Of a stretch of DNA of 64,000 nucleotides, positions 51,401 through 58,505 are shown piece by piece. Numbering within the stretch: position 1 is the stretch's first letter; the number at the start of each line of letters is the position of its first letter. A model generated the notes under the pieces. The model was not told the origin of the DNA. It saw only the letters and a program-made list of their open reading frames with translations, and searched no databases. Location: the NCBI GenBank assembly GCA_905372785.1, contig CAJPQG010000004.1:1-64000 (forward strand), in the 5' to 3' direction. The stretch is from Candidatus Saccharimonadota bacterium (GTDB lineage Bacteria > Patescibacteriota > Saccharimonadia > Saccharimonadales > Saccharimonadaceae). The position numbers and the translations under genes were made by a program.

Positions 51401-51513
51401 TTTACAAGTCGTCCCCCCCCCTGGCATACTAGAATTAAGAACAACGAAGGACCTCTTCTGTTCTGCTGTAAACAAAATGTTTATAGCCCGTACCTTGAGA
51501 AGGGAAAAGAAAA
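51401..51513 (+). promoter_or_regulatory. Family A promoter with C9 tract, and leader, copy 3
   Basis: TTTACA at 51401-51406, 18-bp spacer containing nine C in a row (51413-51421), CATACT at 51425-51430. The tract lies exactly between the -35 and -10 boxes. Leader hairpin GCTGTAAACA (51465-51474) with TGTTTATAGC (51478-51487), ten pairs. CTCTTCT near 51453 can pair with AGAAGGG of the ribosome site. Confidence 0.75.
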
Positions 51514-51993
51514 ATGACTACTCAGACTCAGGTTAAAACTCAGGCCAAGAAGCCCGCTAATCGGACCAAGACCACCAAGTACGGTGACCTCCTCTTTGGA
51601 GAGAAGGCTTATCGTGGGTGTAAGGTAACTTCTAAGCATAAAGGGCAGTTGCCTGATGATGGCGACTCGTTCGAGTGCAAGGTTGTCTTTTCTGATAACA
51701 TTCCTGCAGTATCCGTGCGGCTCAGTCGAACTCCTAATGAGTACGAAACAAGCGTGTTTGACGTGTTTTTCGGCTATGAACAGGAGGGCAGTGAGTCTTG
51801 CTACGGTTCAGCTCCTGCGCTTGGTTATAGCCATAAACTACATAAAGTTACGACTGCTGGGTTTGGTACGTATCTGCCTCATGTGCAGGCCGCAATTGGT
51901 GTTGCGCTGTACTATTTCCTTGAGCAGTATAGCTCTGATTTCAAGTCTTTCGAGGCTTGGATGGCGAAATGGGCTGAGATGACAGCAGGGTAA
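51514..51993 (+). CDS. Cassette family A protein, copy 3 (unknown function)
   Basis: A 159-aa soluble protein with a basic, Lys/Thr-rich N terminus (residues 1-30), then strands such as CKVVFSDNIPAVSVRLSR and TSVFDVFFGYEQEG. The C-terminal signature is VQAAIGVALYYFLEQ...FEAWMAKWAEM. The family A core is best seen in this C-terminal part. It is controlled by a promoter with a C9 tract, so its expression may switch on and off. Confidence 0.75.
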   Translation: MTTQTQVKTQAKKPANRTKTTKYGDLLFGEKAYRGCKVTSKHKGQLPDDGDSFECKVVFSDNIPAVSVRLSRTPNEYETSVFDVFFGYEQEGSESCYGSAPALGYSHKLHKVTTAGFGTYLPHVQAAIGVALYYFLEQYSSDFKSFEAWMAKWAEMTAG

Positions 51994-52011
51994 CGGCCAT
52001 ATTGGTTAGTT

Positions 52012-52108
52012 AGTTTTTCTTTCCCCCGCAACCCCCGCCAAACGCGCGCGGCTTCCACGGAACAGAAAAACTGTCCAAAAGCCCCCGTTACAGCGGGGGC
52101 TTTTTCTT
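52012..52108 (+). ncRNA. Family A 3' UTR with stem-loop and terminator, copy 3
   Basis: AGTTTTTCT (52012-52020) pairs with AGAAAAACT (52064-52072); loop with CCCCCGCCAAACGCGCG; terminator AGCCCCCGTTACAGCGGGGGCTT with TTTTC. Here 18 bases lie between the stop codon and the element, so the element is separable from the coding sequence. Confidence 0.75.
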
Positions 52109-52148
52109 TATCGCTGCCTTGCGCAGGCTGGTGGCAGCCACCGCGATT

Positions 52149-52252
52149 ATGTGCTATACTGTAATCTACCCATCGAGAGCTGCAGGCGCAGCTTTCTGGG
52201 CGAGAGTTAGGAATACTAACTTGTACCTACTACAAAAGGATGTGAACTAGTT
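52149..52252 (+). promoter_or_regulatory. Family D promoter and leader
   Basis: Extended -10 box TGC-TATACT with TATACT at 52155-52160; no clear -35. The leader of about 86 nt starts with CCCA...GAGAGCTGC/GCAGCTTTCTGGG, then GTTAG/CTAAC, and ends AAAAGGATG before the start. The first hairpin ends in CTTTCTGGG, like the first hairpins of leaders B and C. Confidence 0.6.
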
Positions 52253-52765
52253 ATGACATCAGTTAGCGAAGCTGTTCGTAGCGAGAACCCGGTAAAGCCT
52301 GCCGCCACCGAGAGTGATGAGCAGCCGTTGAACATCTACGGGTTTGCAAGGCAGTATGAGGGAACCTATAGCATTCGTCCGGACGAGTGTAGCAGTGTAA
52401 CATTCACTGCTGTGTCGACCGGCTCCCAAGATGGTCTGGGGCCAAACACTGCATATGTGATTAATGCAAGCATCACTCAATATGTTGATGAGAAATTGCA
52501 TAACATGCCGCTGTCAGGTATTGCAAGGGCATATTTACATCAGTATGACACGTTGGTGCTGATGAACCAGGGTATGTCTGACAGCGATGGGCATCAGAAA
52601 AGCACACCAGAAGTAGCACCCTGTGACTTACAGGTTATTGGTGAGCTGTTAGAGACCTTTGGTCATGATTTTGCTAAACTGTTGGGTGCCCAAACTGGGT
52701 GTTATGTGGATTCTTGGCCGCTAGCTCCATCGTCGTCTCCTCTTCCTAAAGGAGGGCTTGAGTAA
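52253..52765 (+). CDS. Hypothetical protein of a single-gene cassette
   Basis: A 170-aa soluble protein. The N-terminal 25 residues are polar and probably disordered. A beta-rich middle follows (SSVTFTAVSTGSQ, AYVINASITQYV), then a helix DLQVIGELLETFGHDFAKLLG and a Ser/Pro-rich end. No signal peptide and no recognised family. AAAGGA lies 12 bases upstream of the ATG. Own promoter, leader and terminator. Confidence 0.7.
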   Translation: MTSVSEAVRSENPVKPAATESDEQPLNIYGFARQYEGTYSIRPDECSSVTFTAVSTGSQDGLGPNTAYVINASITQYVDEKLHNMPLSGIARAYLHQYDTLVLMNQGMSDSDGHQKSTPEVAPCDLQVIGELLETFGHDFAKLLGAQTGCYVDSWPLAPSSSPLPKGGLE

Positions 52766-52841
52766 TCAGTGCATAAGCATGGCATGCAGACAAGGCTACA
52801 ATGGGTAGTTAAGTAATTGCTATCGGCTTGCATAGTGCAGA

Positions 52842-52876
52842 AGGCCCTCTACCATCAGGGAGAGGGTCTTTTTTGT
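52842..52876 (+). terminator. Intrinsic terminator
   Basis: GGCCCTCT pairs with AGAGGGTC around ACCATCAGGG, followed by TTTTTT. Confidence 0.9.
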
Positions 52877-52899
52877 AACACTAAATATATAGTATACAC

Positions 52900-53008
52900 T
52901 TGAGCAGGTATATAAATAATGATATAATAAACACATCCCAGAAAGCATCCCGCTTTCTAGGCCAGAGTCGGACAGGCCGACTTGTTCTTTACGAAATGAG
53001 GAAGAGAG
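52900..53008 (+). promoter_or_regulatory. Family C promoter and leader, copy 1
   Basis: TTGAGC at 52900-52905, 17-bp spacer, TATAAT at 52923-52928. Leader of about 74 nt: hairpin AGAAAGC/GCTTTCT with CC/GG flanks, then AGTCGG/CCGACT, then GAGGAAGAGAG before the ATG. From the -10 box to the start it is almost identical to 53823-53908. Confidence 0.75.
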
Positions 53009-53725
53009 ATGTCATCATTTGTCACTACAAACCCACAACTTGCATTTAGTGCGGTTGCGGTTGATACGCTGAAGGTGACGGAAGAAGAAATATCTAAGGA
53101 CCCAACAAATCAGGACCCACTACGTGGCCAGTCAAGGGAAATTGGTTCAATACCGTTTCTACGCCGGCAGCGGATTCATCTGGCGTTAGCAGCCAGGTAT
53201 ACTATCAAAAATGGACAGCATAGCGACCATGAATGGTCGAAACCGTTTGAGGAGCATAGTTGTTGCGACATAGCTCTTTCACCTAAAGAGTGTATCAAGC
53301 GGTGTGAGTCTAATCTTGAGCAGTGTGTAGCCACGCTCGATAACTTTGATGATAAAGAGTCTGAGGGTAAACCTGCAGAAGCTACTCCGTTGGACGGTCG
53401 GTATAGTATCTATACGATTGTTATCCAGCGCAAGTTTTTGCTGGAAGAGCAGCTGTACTATATTGGTACGATATGCGTATATACTCCTCTTGATAAAGAG
53501 AAGCCAGAGCGTATGTCGCTGAATATCGGTTCACTGCATCGGCTATTCATAGACTGGGGTATCAACCGAAAGACTATGCGGTTGATGCGTGGCTATTGTG
53601 TCGATGAGCTGCATCGATTTGCAGAGCAGCTTGAGATTGATGAGGATCATCAGGCTGCATCCAATCTAAATTGGGAGCCTGATCCTGAGACAGAAGTACA
53701 TCTCGTTGATCCACCCCGCTTGTAA
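53009..53725 (+). CDS. Cassette family C protein, copy 1 (unknown function)
   Basis: A 238-aa soluble protein. It shares with the 53909 protein a C-terminal block: GRYSIYTIVIQRKF, YYIGTICVYTP, RMSLNIGSLHRLF and DELHRFAEQLEID. The N-terminal third differs between the two copies. Several cysteines are present (SCCDIALSPKECIKRCESNLEQC). No signal peptide. The block looks like a beta sheet followed by two helices. One-gene unit; unknown family. Confidence 0.75.
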   Translation: MSSFVTTNPQLAFSAVAVDTLKVTEEEISKDPTNQDPLRGQSREIGSIPFLRRQRIHLALAARYTIKNGQHSDHEWSKPFEEHSCCDIALSPKECIKRCESNLEQCVATLDNFDDKESEGKPAEATPLDGRYSIYTIVIQRKFLLEEQLYYIGTICVYTPLDKEKPERMSLNIGSLHRLFIDWGINRKTMRLMRGYCVDELHRFAEQLEIDEDHQAASNLNWEPDPETEVHLVDPPRL

Positions 53726-53791
53726 GCTGATGGCTGTTCGCGATGTAATAATCGCGACAGGAAAACCTCGCTCTACTAGTGGGGTTTTTCT
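53722..53791 (+). terminator. Family C 3' UTR and terminator, copy 1
   Basis: TCGCGAT/ATCGCGA hairpin around GTAATA, then AACCTCGC...TGGGGTT with TTTTTCTG. The block from AAGCTGATGGCT to the T tract is repeated at 54641-54709 with a single visible change. Confidence 0.8.
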
Positions 53792-53800
53792 GTGAGCAGA

Positions 53801-53908
53801 TTGAGCATTTACCTAATAATGATATAATAAACACATCCCAGAAAGCACCCGGCTTTCTAGGCCAGAGTCGGACAGGCCGACTTGTTCTTTACGAAATGAG
53901 GAAGAGAG
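53801..53908 (+). promoter_or_regulatory. Family C promoter and leader, copy 2
   Basis: TTGAGC at 53801-53806, 16-bp spacer, TATAAT at 53823-53828. The hairpin loop is ACCCG instead of ATCCC in copy 1; otherwise the leader is nearly the same down to GAGGAAGAGAGATGTCATCA. Confidence 0.75.
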
Positions 53909-54580
53909 ATGTCATCAGCTATGACTACTGGCAACGCGCAAGAGTTGGCTCAGATTATTGTGGAATGCGCTAGCAGTGCTAAATATTCCGATGATTGCGG
54001 TGACAGGAGTAACACGAAAAGGGTAGTTAAGGAATCCTTGTTGCCATTTTATCCCACTGTGACGCTACTGCAGGCGCATATCTGTAGCTACTCTATTGAT
54101 AGCAAAGGTCAGCGTGTCCCGCGCGGATGGGCAAGTAGTTTCGTGGAAAAAGCTACTGCTTTGCAATCTAGCGCGCTTCTAGGGCATTACAAAAAAGAGC
54201 ATGAGCAGCGTCTAGCCACATTAAATATTGGAAGCAATTCCACGGAAGAGTCGTACAGGCAACTGCAGACTGTCAGGCCACTTCCTGGCCGGTATACTAT
54301 GTATGCCATTGTTGTTGAATATGAGTATTGGTTTGCGCCAGCTAAGATGTATCACGTCGGTACGATTTGTGTATATAGTCCACCTGAGCGATATGGGGAA
54401 AAGCGCATATCGCTTGATATCAGCCCGCTTCAGGAAGTAATCTCAAGCCGCAATATGACTTTCAAACAGGCACGCTCGATAACTGAAGACTGTATCAGCC
54501 AGCTACACTGGTTTGCTGATTTGTTCGATATTGGTCGCACATATCGTGTAGTTGTTAATTCGAAACACGATCATGAATAG
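53909..54580 (+). CDS. Cassette family C protein, copy 2 (unknown function)
   Basis: A 223-aa soluble paralogue of the 53009 protein. The shared C-terminal block reads GRYTMYAIVVEYEY, YHVGTICVYSP, RISLDISPLQEV and SQLHWFADLFDIG. The N-terminal parts diverge after MSS. The clear contrast between nearly identical leaders and divergent coding regions suggests constraint or exchange at the RNA/DNA level. Unknown function. Confidence 0.75.
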   Translation: MSSAMTTGNAQELAQIIVECASSAKYSDDCGDRSNTKRVVKESLLPFYPTVTLLQAHICSYSIDSKGQRVPRGWASSFVEKATALQSSALLGHYKKEHEQRLATLNIGSNSTEESYRQLQTVRPLPGRYTMYAIVVEYEYWFAPAKMYHVGTICVYSPPERYGEKRISLDISPLQEVISSRNMTFKQARSITEDCISQLHWFADLFDIGRTYRVVVNSKHDHE

Positions 54581-54640
54581 AATTAATAGTAATCATTGGC
54601 TGTGATGGCGCTCTATCTCGATAGATTTTACCCACTAGTA

Positions 54641-54709
54641 AGCTGATGGCTGCTCGCGATGTAATAATCGCGACAGGAAAACCTCGCTCTACTAGTGGGG
54701 TTTTTCTGT
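54641..54709 (+). terminator. Family C 3' UTR and terminator, copy 2
   Basis: Same two hairpins as copy 1: TCGCGAT/ATCGCGA, then AACCTCGC...GGGGTT with TTTTTCTG. Confidence 0.8.
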
Positions 54710-54726
54710 AATAAGACCATGATGGG

Positions 54727-54825
54727 TTATTTCAAGGCGGCAGTGACGATACACTAATAAGTGATCCTACATACAATAGTTATGATGTAGGGCAATAGTG
54801 TACATGACAACAAAGGAATGATGTG
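54727..54825 (+). promoter_or_regulatory. Promoter and leader of the last cassette
   Basis: TTATTT at 54727-54732, 17-bp spacer, TACACT at 54750-54755. The leader has a CCTACAT/ATGTAGG hairpin near 54766-54791 and AAAGGAA before the start. It does not match leaders A-D in sequence. Confidence 0.55.
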
Positions 54826-55392
54826 ATGGTACAGGATAGCCCCCATACTCCTGAATGGATACATTGGTGTTTTGGTAACCCGCTACGGCTGTGGATGAGC
54901 AGCTTCGTGACAAGCAGTGAGTCGGTCAGCATGGCGTCAGAGCTTACTGCAGTGTATCAGCCTGGTGGAGGTAGTGTCATCATGCCTGCTCGCTGTGGTA
55001 ATGATTTTATTATTACAGGTGGTGATACGTTGCAGCATTCGCGTAATTTTCTACAGGAACAGTTTAACCCGGATAGCGCGACTGTTGCGCTGAACACAGG
55101 AGCCCAACTGTTCGCTATTCGGCAAGTGCTTGAGTATGACCAATCGCCATCCACTCTGCACACGGCTTTTTCGGAGGGAAGGCGGCCATATATCGGACGG
55201 CAGCGTCATTTATTGTATGCACTGCTGTTTGGCGGTACGTTACGGCTGTCTGCCCCTGCAGGCAAACTAACTGATTACCTACAGGAGCGGATTCCAGATG
55301 GTAACTCTGGAGTTGTTGCTGCAGCGGTTGAGCATGTGGCATCTTGGACACAAGCTCTGCGTGTTTGCACTGGCCGTGGCATAGGCAGGTAA
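54826..55392 (+). CDS. Hypothetical protein, last gene of the accessory region
   Basis: A 188-aa protein; ATG at 54826 with AAAGGAA eight bases before it (a GTG one codon earlier is also possible). The N terminus is Trp-rich (PEWIHWCFGNPLRLWMSSF). A helix LLYALLFGGTLRLS and an Ala-rich helix VVAAAVEHVASWTQAL lie near the end. No recognised family and no clear signal peptide. Own promoter and terminator. Confidence 0.65.
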   Translation: MVQDSPHTPEWIHWCFGNPLRLWMSSFVTSSESVSMASELTAVYQPGGGSVIMPARCGNDFIITGGDTLQHSRNFLQEQFNPDSATVALNTGAQLFAIRQVLEYDQSPSTLHTAFSEGRRPYIGRQRHLLYALLFGGTLRLSAPAGKLTDYLQERIPDGNSGVVAAAVEHVASWTQALRVCTGRGIGR

Positions 55393-55466
55393 CCATCGGT
55401 ATGTTCCTAATGTATACCATGTGTGTTTACCCCGCGCCTGTTCTGGTGCCTCTGCTATATGTGCAT

Positions 55467-55505
55467 AGAAGGCCCAGCGTGATTTGCGCGGGGCCTTCTA
55501 TTTGC
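55467..55505 (+). terminator. Terminator closing the accessory region
   Basis: AGAAGGCCC pairs with GGGCCTTCT around a 15-base loop; the tail ATTTG has a poor U tract. Confidence 0.7.
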
Positions 55506-55516
55506 TAGGGTGTTAT

Positions 55517-55545
55517 TTTACCTTGTATACCAAGCATGGTATACT
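55517..55545 (+). promoter_or_regulatory. Promoter of the UPF0104 gene, near-leaderless
   Basis: TTTACC at 55517-55522, 17-bp spacer, TATACT at 55540-55545. Transcription would begin near 55552, only about five bases before the ATG at 55557. The spacer includes GTATACCAAGCATGGTATAC, an imperfect palindrome that overlaps the -10 box. Confidence 0.6.
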
Positions 55546-55556
55546 ATATGGTATAT

Positions 55557-56603
55557 ATGTCAACACGTAGCTGGATTACTCTTATCACATTAGCCCTGCT
55601 TGGGGCTGTTATATACTTTGGCCGCCACGAACTGCTGAAGGCTTGGCAGTTAATGGGGCAGGTAAATTTGTGGGTGCTTGCGGTTATGGTGCCAGTGCAG
55701 ATTGCGAGTTATTATGCGGTCGGTGCGGTTAGTTTTTCATATTTGCGCAAAAAGGGCAACTTGGATCACATGTCGCAACTAGGTATGACACGATTGAGCT
55801 TGGAGCTAAATTTTGTGAATCATATTTTACCAAGTGGTGGGCTAGCCGGATTTTCGTATTGGGCATGGATTTTAAAGCATCACGGCGTGAGCGGCGCCCG
55901 AGCCACGATGAGCCAAGTGGTGCGGTTTTTACTAACCTTTGTTGGTTTTGCAGTAATGGCCATAGCGGCATTTGTTGTTTTACTACTCAATGGTTCTATG
56001 GATCGCATGATCGGCATTATTACAATTGGGCTGGTTATATTCCTGCTGGGCTTAATGTTTGGTGGGCAGTTTTTGATTAAAGATCGTCAGCGACTGGAGC
56101 GATTCTCGCAGTGGCTAGCAGCGGTGAGCAATGGATTTGTGCGCATTGTAACGTTTGGGCGTAAGCGCCAGTCGGTGCAGGCAGTTAATTTGCGCAACTT
56201 TTTTATGGAATTCCACGATGATTATGAAGAAATTATGCAAGATCGTAAGATTTTATGGGGGCCATTTTTATGGACCTTGCTAGCCAACGCTTGCGACGTT
56301 GCGCTGTTGTTTGTGGCGTTCTGGGCCCTTGGCATCGTGGTGGATCCGGCTATTTTGGTGGTCGCTTTTGGCGTCTCGAGTGTGGTTAGTATCGTGTCTG
56401 TTACTCCTGGTGGAACGGGTGTATACGAAGCAGCGATGGTGGCAGTATTGGCAGCCGGTGGTGTCGGTCAGTCGCAGGCGATTGCCGGCACACTGCTAGC
56501 GCGCGTCACGCTATTACTCGGCACTATTATCTTTGGCTATGTATTTTACCAAATGAGTATCGTTAAATATGGAAAATCAACCGGCCAACGCCCTACACGT
56601 TAG
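55557..56603 (+). CDS. UPF0104 / lysylphosphatidylglycerol-synthase-type membrane protein
   Basis: A 348-aa protein with eight or more membrane helices. Family landmarks are LNFVNHILPSGGLAGFSYWAWIL and VSVTPGGTGVYEAAMVAVLAAGGV, as in the flippase half of MprF and in AglD-like proteins. It has no soluble aminoacyl-transfer domain. It probably moves or modifies a membrane lipid. I chose ATG 55557 (MSTRSW) since upstream in-frame ATGs at 55536 and 55548 lie in the promoter. It overlaps xseA by 35 bases. Confidence 0.85.
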   Translation: MSTRSWITLITLALLGAVIYFGRHELLKAWQLMGQVNLWVLAVMVPVQIASYYAVGAVSFSYLRKKGNLDHMSQLGMTRLSLELNFVNHILPSGGLAGFSYWAWILKHHGVSGARATMSQVVRFLLTFVGFAVMAIAAFVVLLLNGSMDRMIGIITIGLVIFLLGLMFGGQFLIKDRQRLERFSQWLAAVSNGFVRIVTFGRKRQSVQAVNLRNFFMEFHDDYEEIMQDRKILWGPFLWTLLANACDVALLFVAFWALGIVVDPAILVVAFGVSSVVSIVSVTPGGTGVYEAAMVAVLAAGGVGQSQAIAGTLLARVTLLLGTIIFGYVFYQMSIVKYGKSTGQRPTR

Positions 56604-57669
56604 TGATTTTATCGCTATCATGAATGATACCCTAGCGGTGGGTGTCGGGCAGGTATACATTGAAGGGGAGATTGCGCACTACACAGTGCAGCGGGGTAAG
56701 TTTGTCTTTTTTGATCTGAAGGATGAGGGCGGTAGCCTGCAGTGTTTTATGATGCTTTTTTGGCAACATACACGGCTAGAGGATGGTATGAACGTGCGAG
56801 TGGCTGTTCGGCCACAGCTAACGGATAAAGGTAAATTCAGCCTCACAGTAGACGCAGTGCAGCCACTAGGGGTGGGTAGTGTGCAGCGGCAGTTTGAACT
56901 GCTCCGTACCGAGCTGCAGGCTGAGGGACTATTTGACCCAAGCCGTAAGCGTCCATTGCCAGTGTGGCCAAAGCGCATAGCGGTGATTACCAGCGCGCAA
57001 GCAGCTGGGTACCATGATTTTATGTCGATTATTCGCCAGCAAGGGGTCGCTGTGGCTATCACAGTGCACGATGTAGCAGTGCAGGGCGCTCACGCCGCAG
57101 AAGAGATGGTGCGTGCACTGCAGCAGGTAAACGCTGAGGCTAGCCCTGCAGAGGCTGTTATATTGCTGCGAGGGGGTGGCAGCCGTGATGATCTTGCTGC
57201 ATTTGATGATGAGCAGCTGGTGCGTGCGATCGCTGCCAGCCGTGTGCCAATCGCTACTGCAATTGGCCACGAGGTAGATACGACTCTTGCCGATGAAGCT
57301 GCTGATCGGCGTTTTGCGACGCCAAGTCATGCTGCTGCGCATATTGTGCCGCAGCGGAGTGCGCTGCGGCAGCAGGTTACATGGATGCAGCGGTCGATTG
57401 CGAGCGATTATAGCGCGCTACTCAATGCTTCTTCACAGGCAGCTGAGCGGTTGCAGCAGGGTATTGCTGCTCAGCTACGCGGCAATATTGTGGTGGCTCA
57501 GCAGCGAACGACTGCGTTAGCCCAGGTGATTCGGTCGTATAGTCCAGCGACAGTTTTAGCGCGTGGGTATGCGATAGTGCACGGCACTATGGAGCCTGGT
57601 GGCAAGCTCGTGATCGAAACAGATACGGCACAAATAACAGCGAAGGTAGAGACATATGAGCAAAAATAA
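56569..57669 (+). CDS. xseA: Exodeoxyribonuclease VII large subunit
   Basis: ssDNA exonuclease subunit. N-terminal OB fold (VSDFIAIMNDTLAVGVGQVYIEGEI), FDLKDEGGSLQCFMM, then the catalytic PVWPKRIAVITSAQAAGYHDF, GGGSRDDLAAFDDEQLVRAIA and PIATAIGHEVDTTLADEAADRRFATPS motifs. At 366 aa the coiled-coil C-terminal region is shorter than in E. coli (456 aa). xseB follows with a 14-base overlap. Confidence 0.95.
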   Translation: MENQPANALHVSDFIAIMNDTLAVGVGQVYIEGEIAHYTVQRGKFVFFDLKDEGGSLQCFMMLFWQHTRLEDGMNVRVAVRPQLTDKGKFSLTVDAVQPLGVGSVQRQFELLRTELQAEGLFDPSRKRPLPVWPKRIAVITSAQAAGYHDFMSIIRQQGVAVAITVHDVAVQGAHAAEEMVRALQQVNAEASPAEAVILLRGGGSRDDLAAFDDEQLVRAIAASRVPIATAIGHEVDTTLADEAADRRFATPSHAAAHIVPQRSALRQQVTWMQRSIASDYSALLNASSQAAERLQQGIAAQLRGNIVVAQQRTTALAQVIRSYSPATVLARGYAIVHGTMEPGGKLVIETDTAQITAKVETYEQK

Positions 57670-57898
57670 GCAAACGATAGACGATAAAATGCAGCGCTTG
57701 CAGGAGCTGGCGGATTGGTTTGAGGCTGCTTCGGCGCCACAGTTAGAGGAAGCGCAGCAGCGGTATGAAGAAGCGTCGTTGCTGGCGCAAGAGATTCAAG
57801 ATGAACTTGCGGCGATGCAACAATGCGTAACTATACATACCGCTAAAGCACCCACAAGCGAGGCAGCCGTACCCACCGAGGAGGAAGAGAGCCAATAA
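57656..57898 (+). CDS. xseB: Exodeoxyribonuclease VII small subunit
   Basis: An 80-aa acidic helical protein: DDKMQRLQELADWFEAASAPQLEEAQQRYEEASLLAQEIQDEL fits the two-helix XseB fold that binds the XseA stalk. It overlaps xseA by 14 bases and the next gene by one base. Confidence 0.88.
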   Translation: MSKNKQTIDDKMQRLQELADWFEAASAPQLEEAQQRYEEASLLAQEIQDELAAMQQCVTIHTAKAPTSEAAVPTEEEESQ

Positions 57899-58425
57899 TG
57901 GAGCTAGTAATAGTAATCGTTGGCGTCGTGCTAGGTGTATTTTTGCTTAGTGCGCTTACCGGGGCGCCATATGTGCCAACCCTTCGTAAAGACAGCCAGC
58001 GTGTCTTTCGTGAGGTGCTACGCAGCGATGATGTGCTAGTAGACATCGGCAGTGGCGATGGTGCAGCAATGGTGGCGGCGCTGGAAGCTGGCGTGCAGCG
58101 CGCAGTAGGGTATGAGATTAACCCGATGCTGTGCGCTATCTCGCGGCTACGTTTGTGGCGATTGCGGCGTCGGCTACGGCCCGAGCAGCGTAGCAGCGTA
58201 TATTGGCGCAACGCCTGGCAGGTGACCTTTCCACCAGATACAACGGTGTTTTATGCCTTCACCGTTGCGCGAGATGCCCAGCGGCTACATAGCCTGGTGC
58301 AGCAGTTTGCAACCCAGCACCGGCGCACAGTACGCCTTATTAGCTATGGGTTTGCCATGCCCGGCCGAGAAGGGAAATTGGTTGGTCCGATGTGGATATA
58401 TGAAGTTACGCCGCAAGCTCAGTAG
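57898..58425 (+). CDS. Membrane-anchored class I SAM methyltransferase-like protein
   Basis: A 175-aa protein with an N-terminal hydrophobic helix (residues 2-20) and a Rossmann methyltransferase part. Motif I is VDIGSGDGAAMVAALEAG near residues 42-60, and GYEINPMLCAISRLRL supplies the acidic ribose contact. Substrate unknown. It overlaps xseB by one base. Confidence 0.75.
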   Translation: MELVIVIVGVVLGVFLLSALTGAPYVPTLRKDSQRVFREVLRSDDVLVDIGSGDGAAMVAALEAGVQRAVGYEINPMLCAISRLRLWRLRRRLRPEQRSSVYWRNAWQVTFPPDTTVFYAFTVARDAQRLHSLVQQFATQHRRTVRLISYGFAMPGREGKLVGPMWIYEVTPQAQ

Positions 58426-58505
58426 CCCTTATGGTAGTCTTTTAATGGTAGCAGCGGTACAATAGCAGTAACTATAGCGTAATAAAGAAAGGAGCACAGC
58501 AGCAC

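Noticed and set aside
46882..54709. Repeats in the accessory region as a CRISPR array or insertion sequences
   Set aside because: The repeats are UTRs of genes with irregular spacing. There is no short direct-repeat array, no cas gene, no transposase and no terminal inverted repeats.
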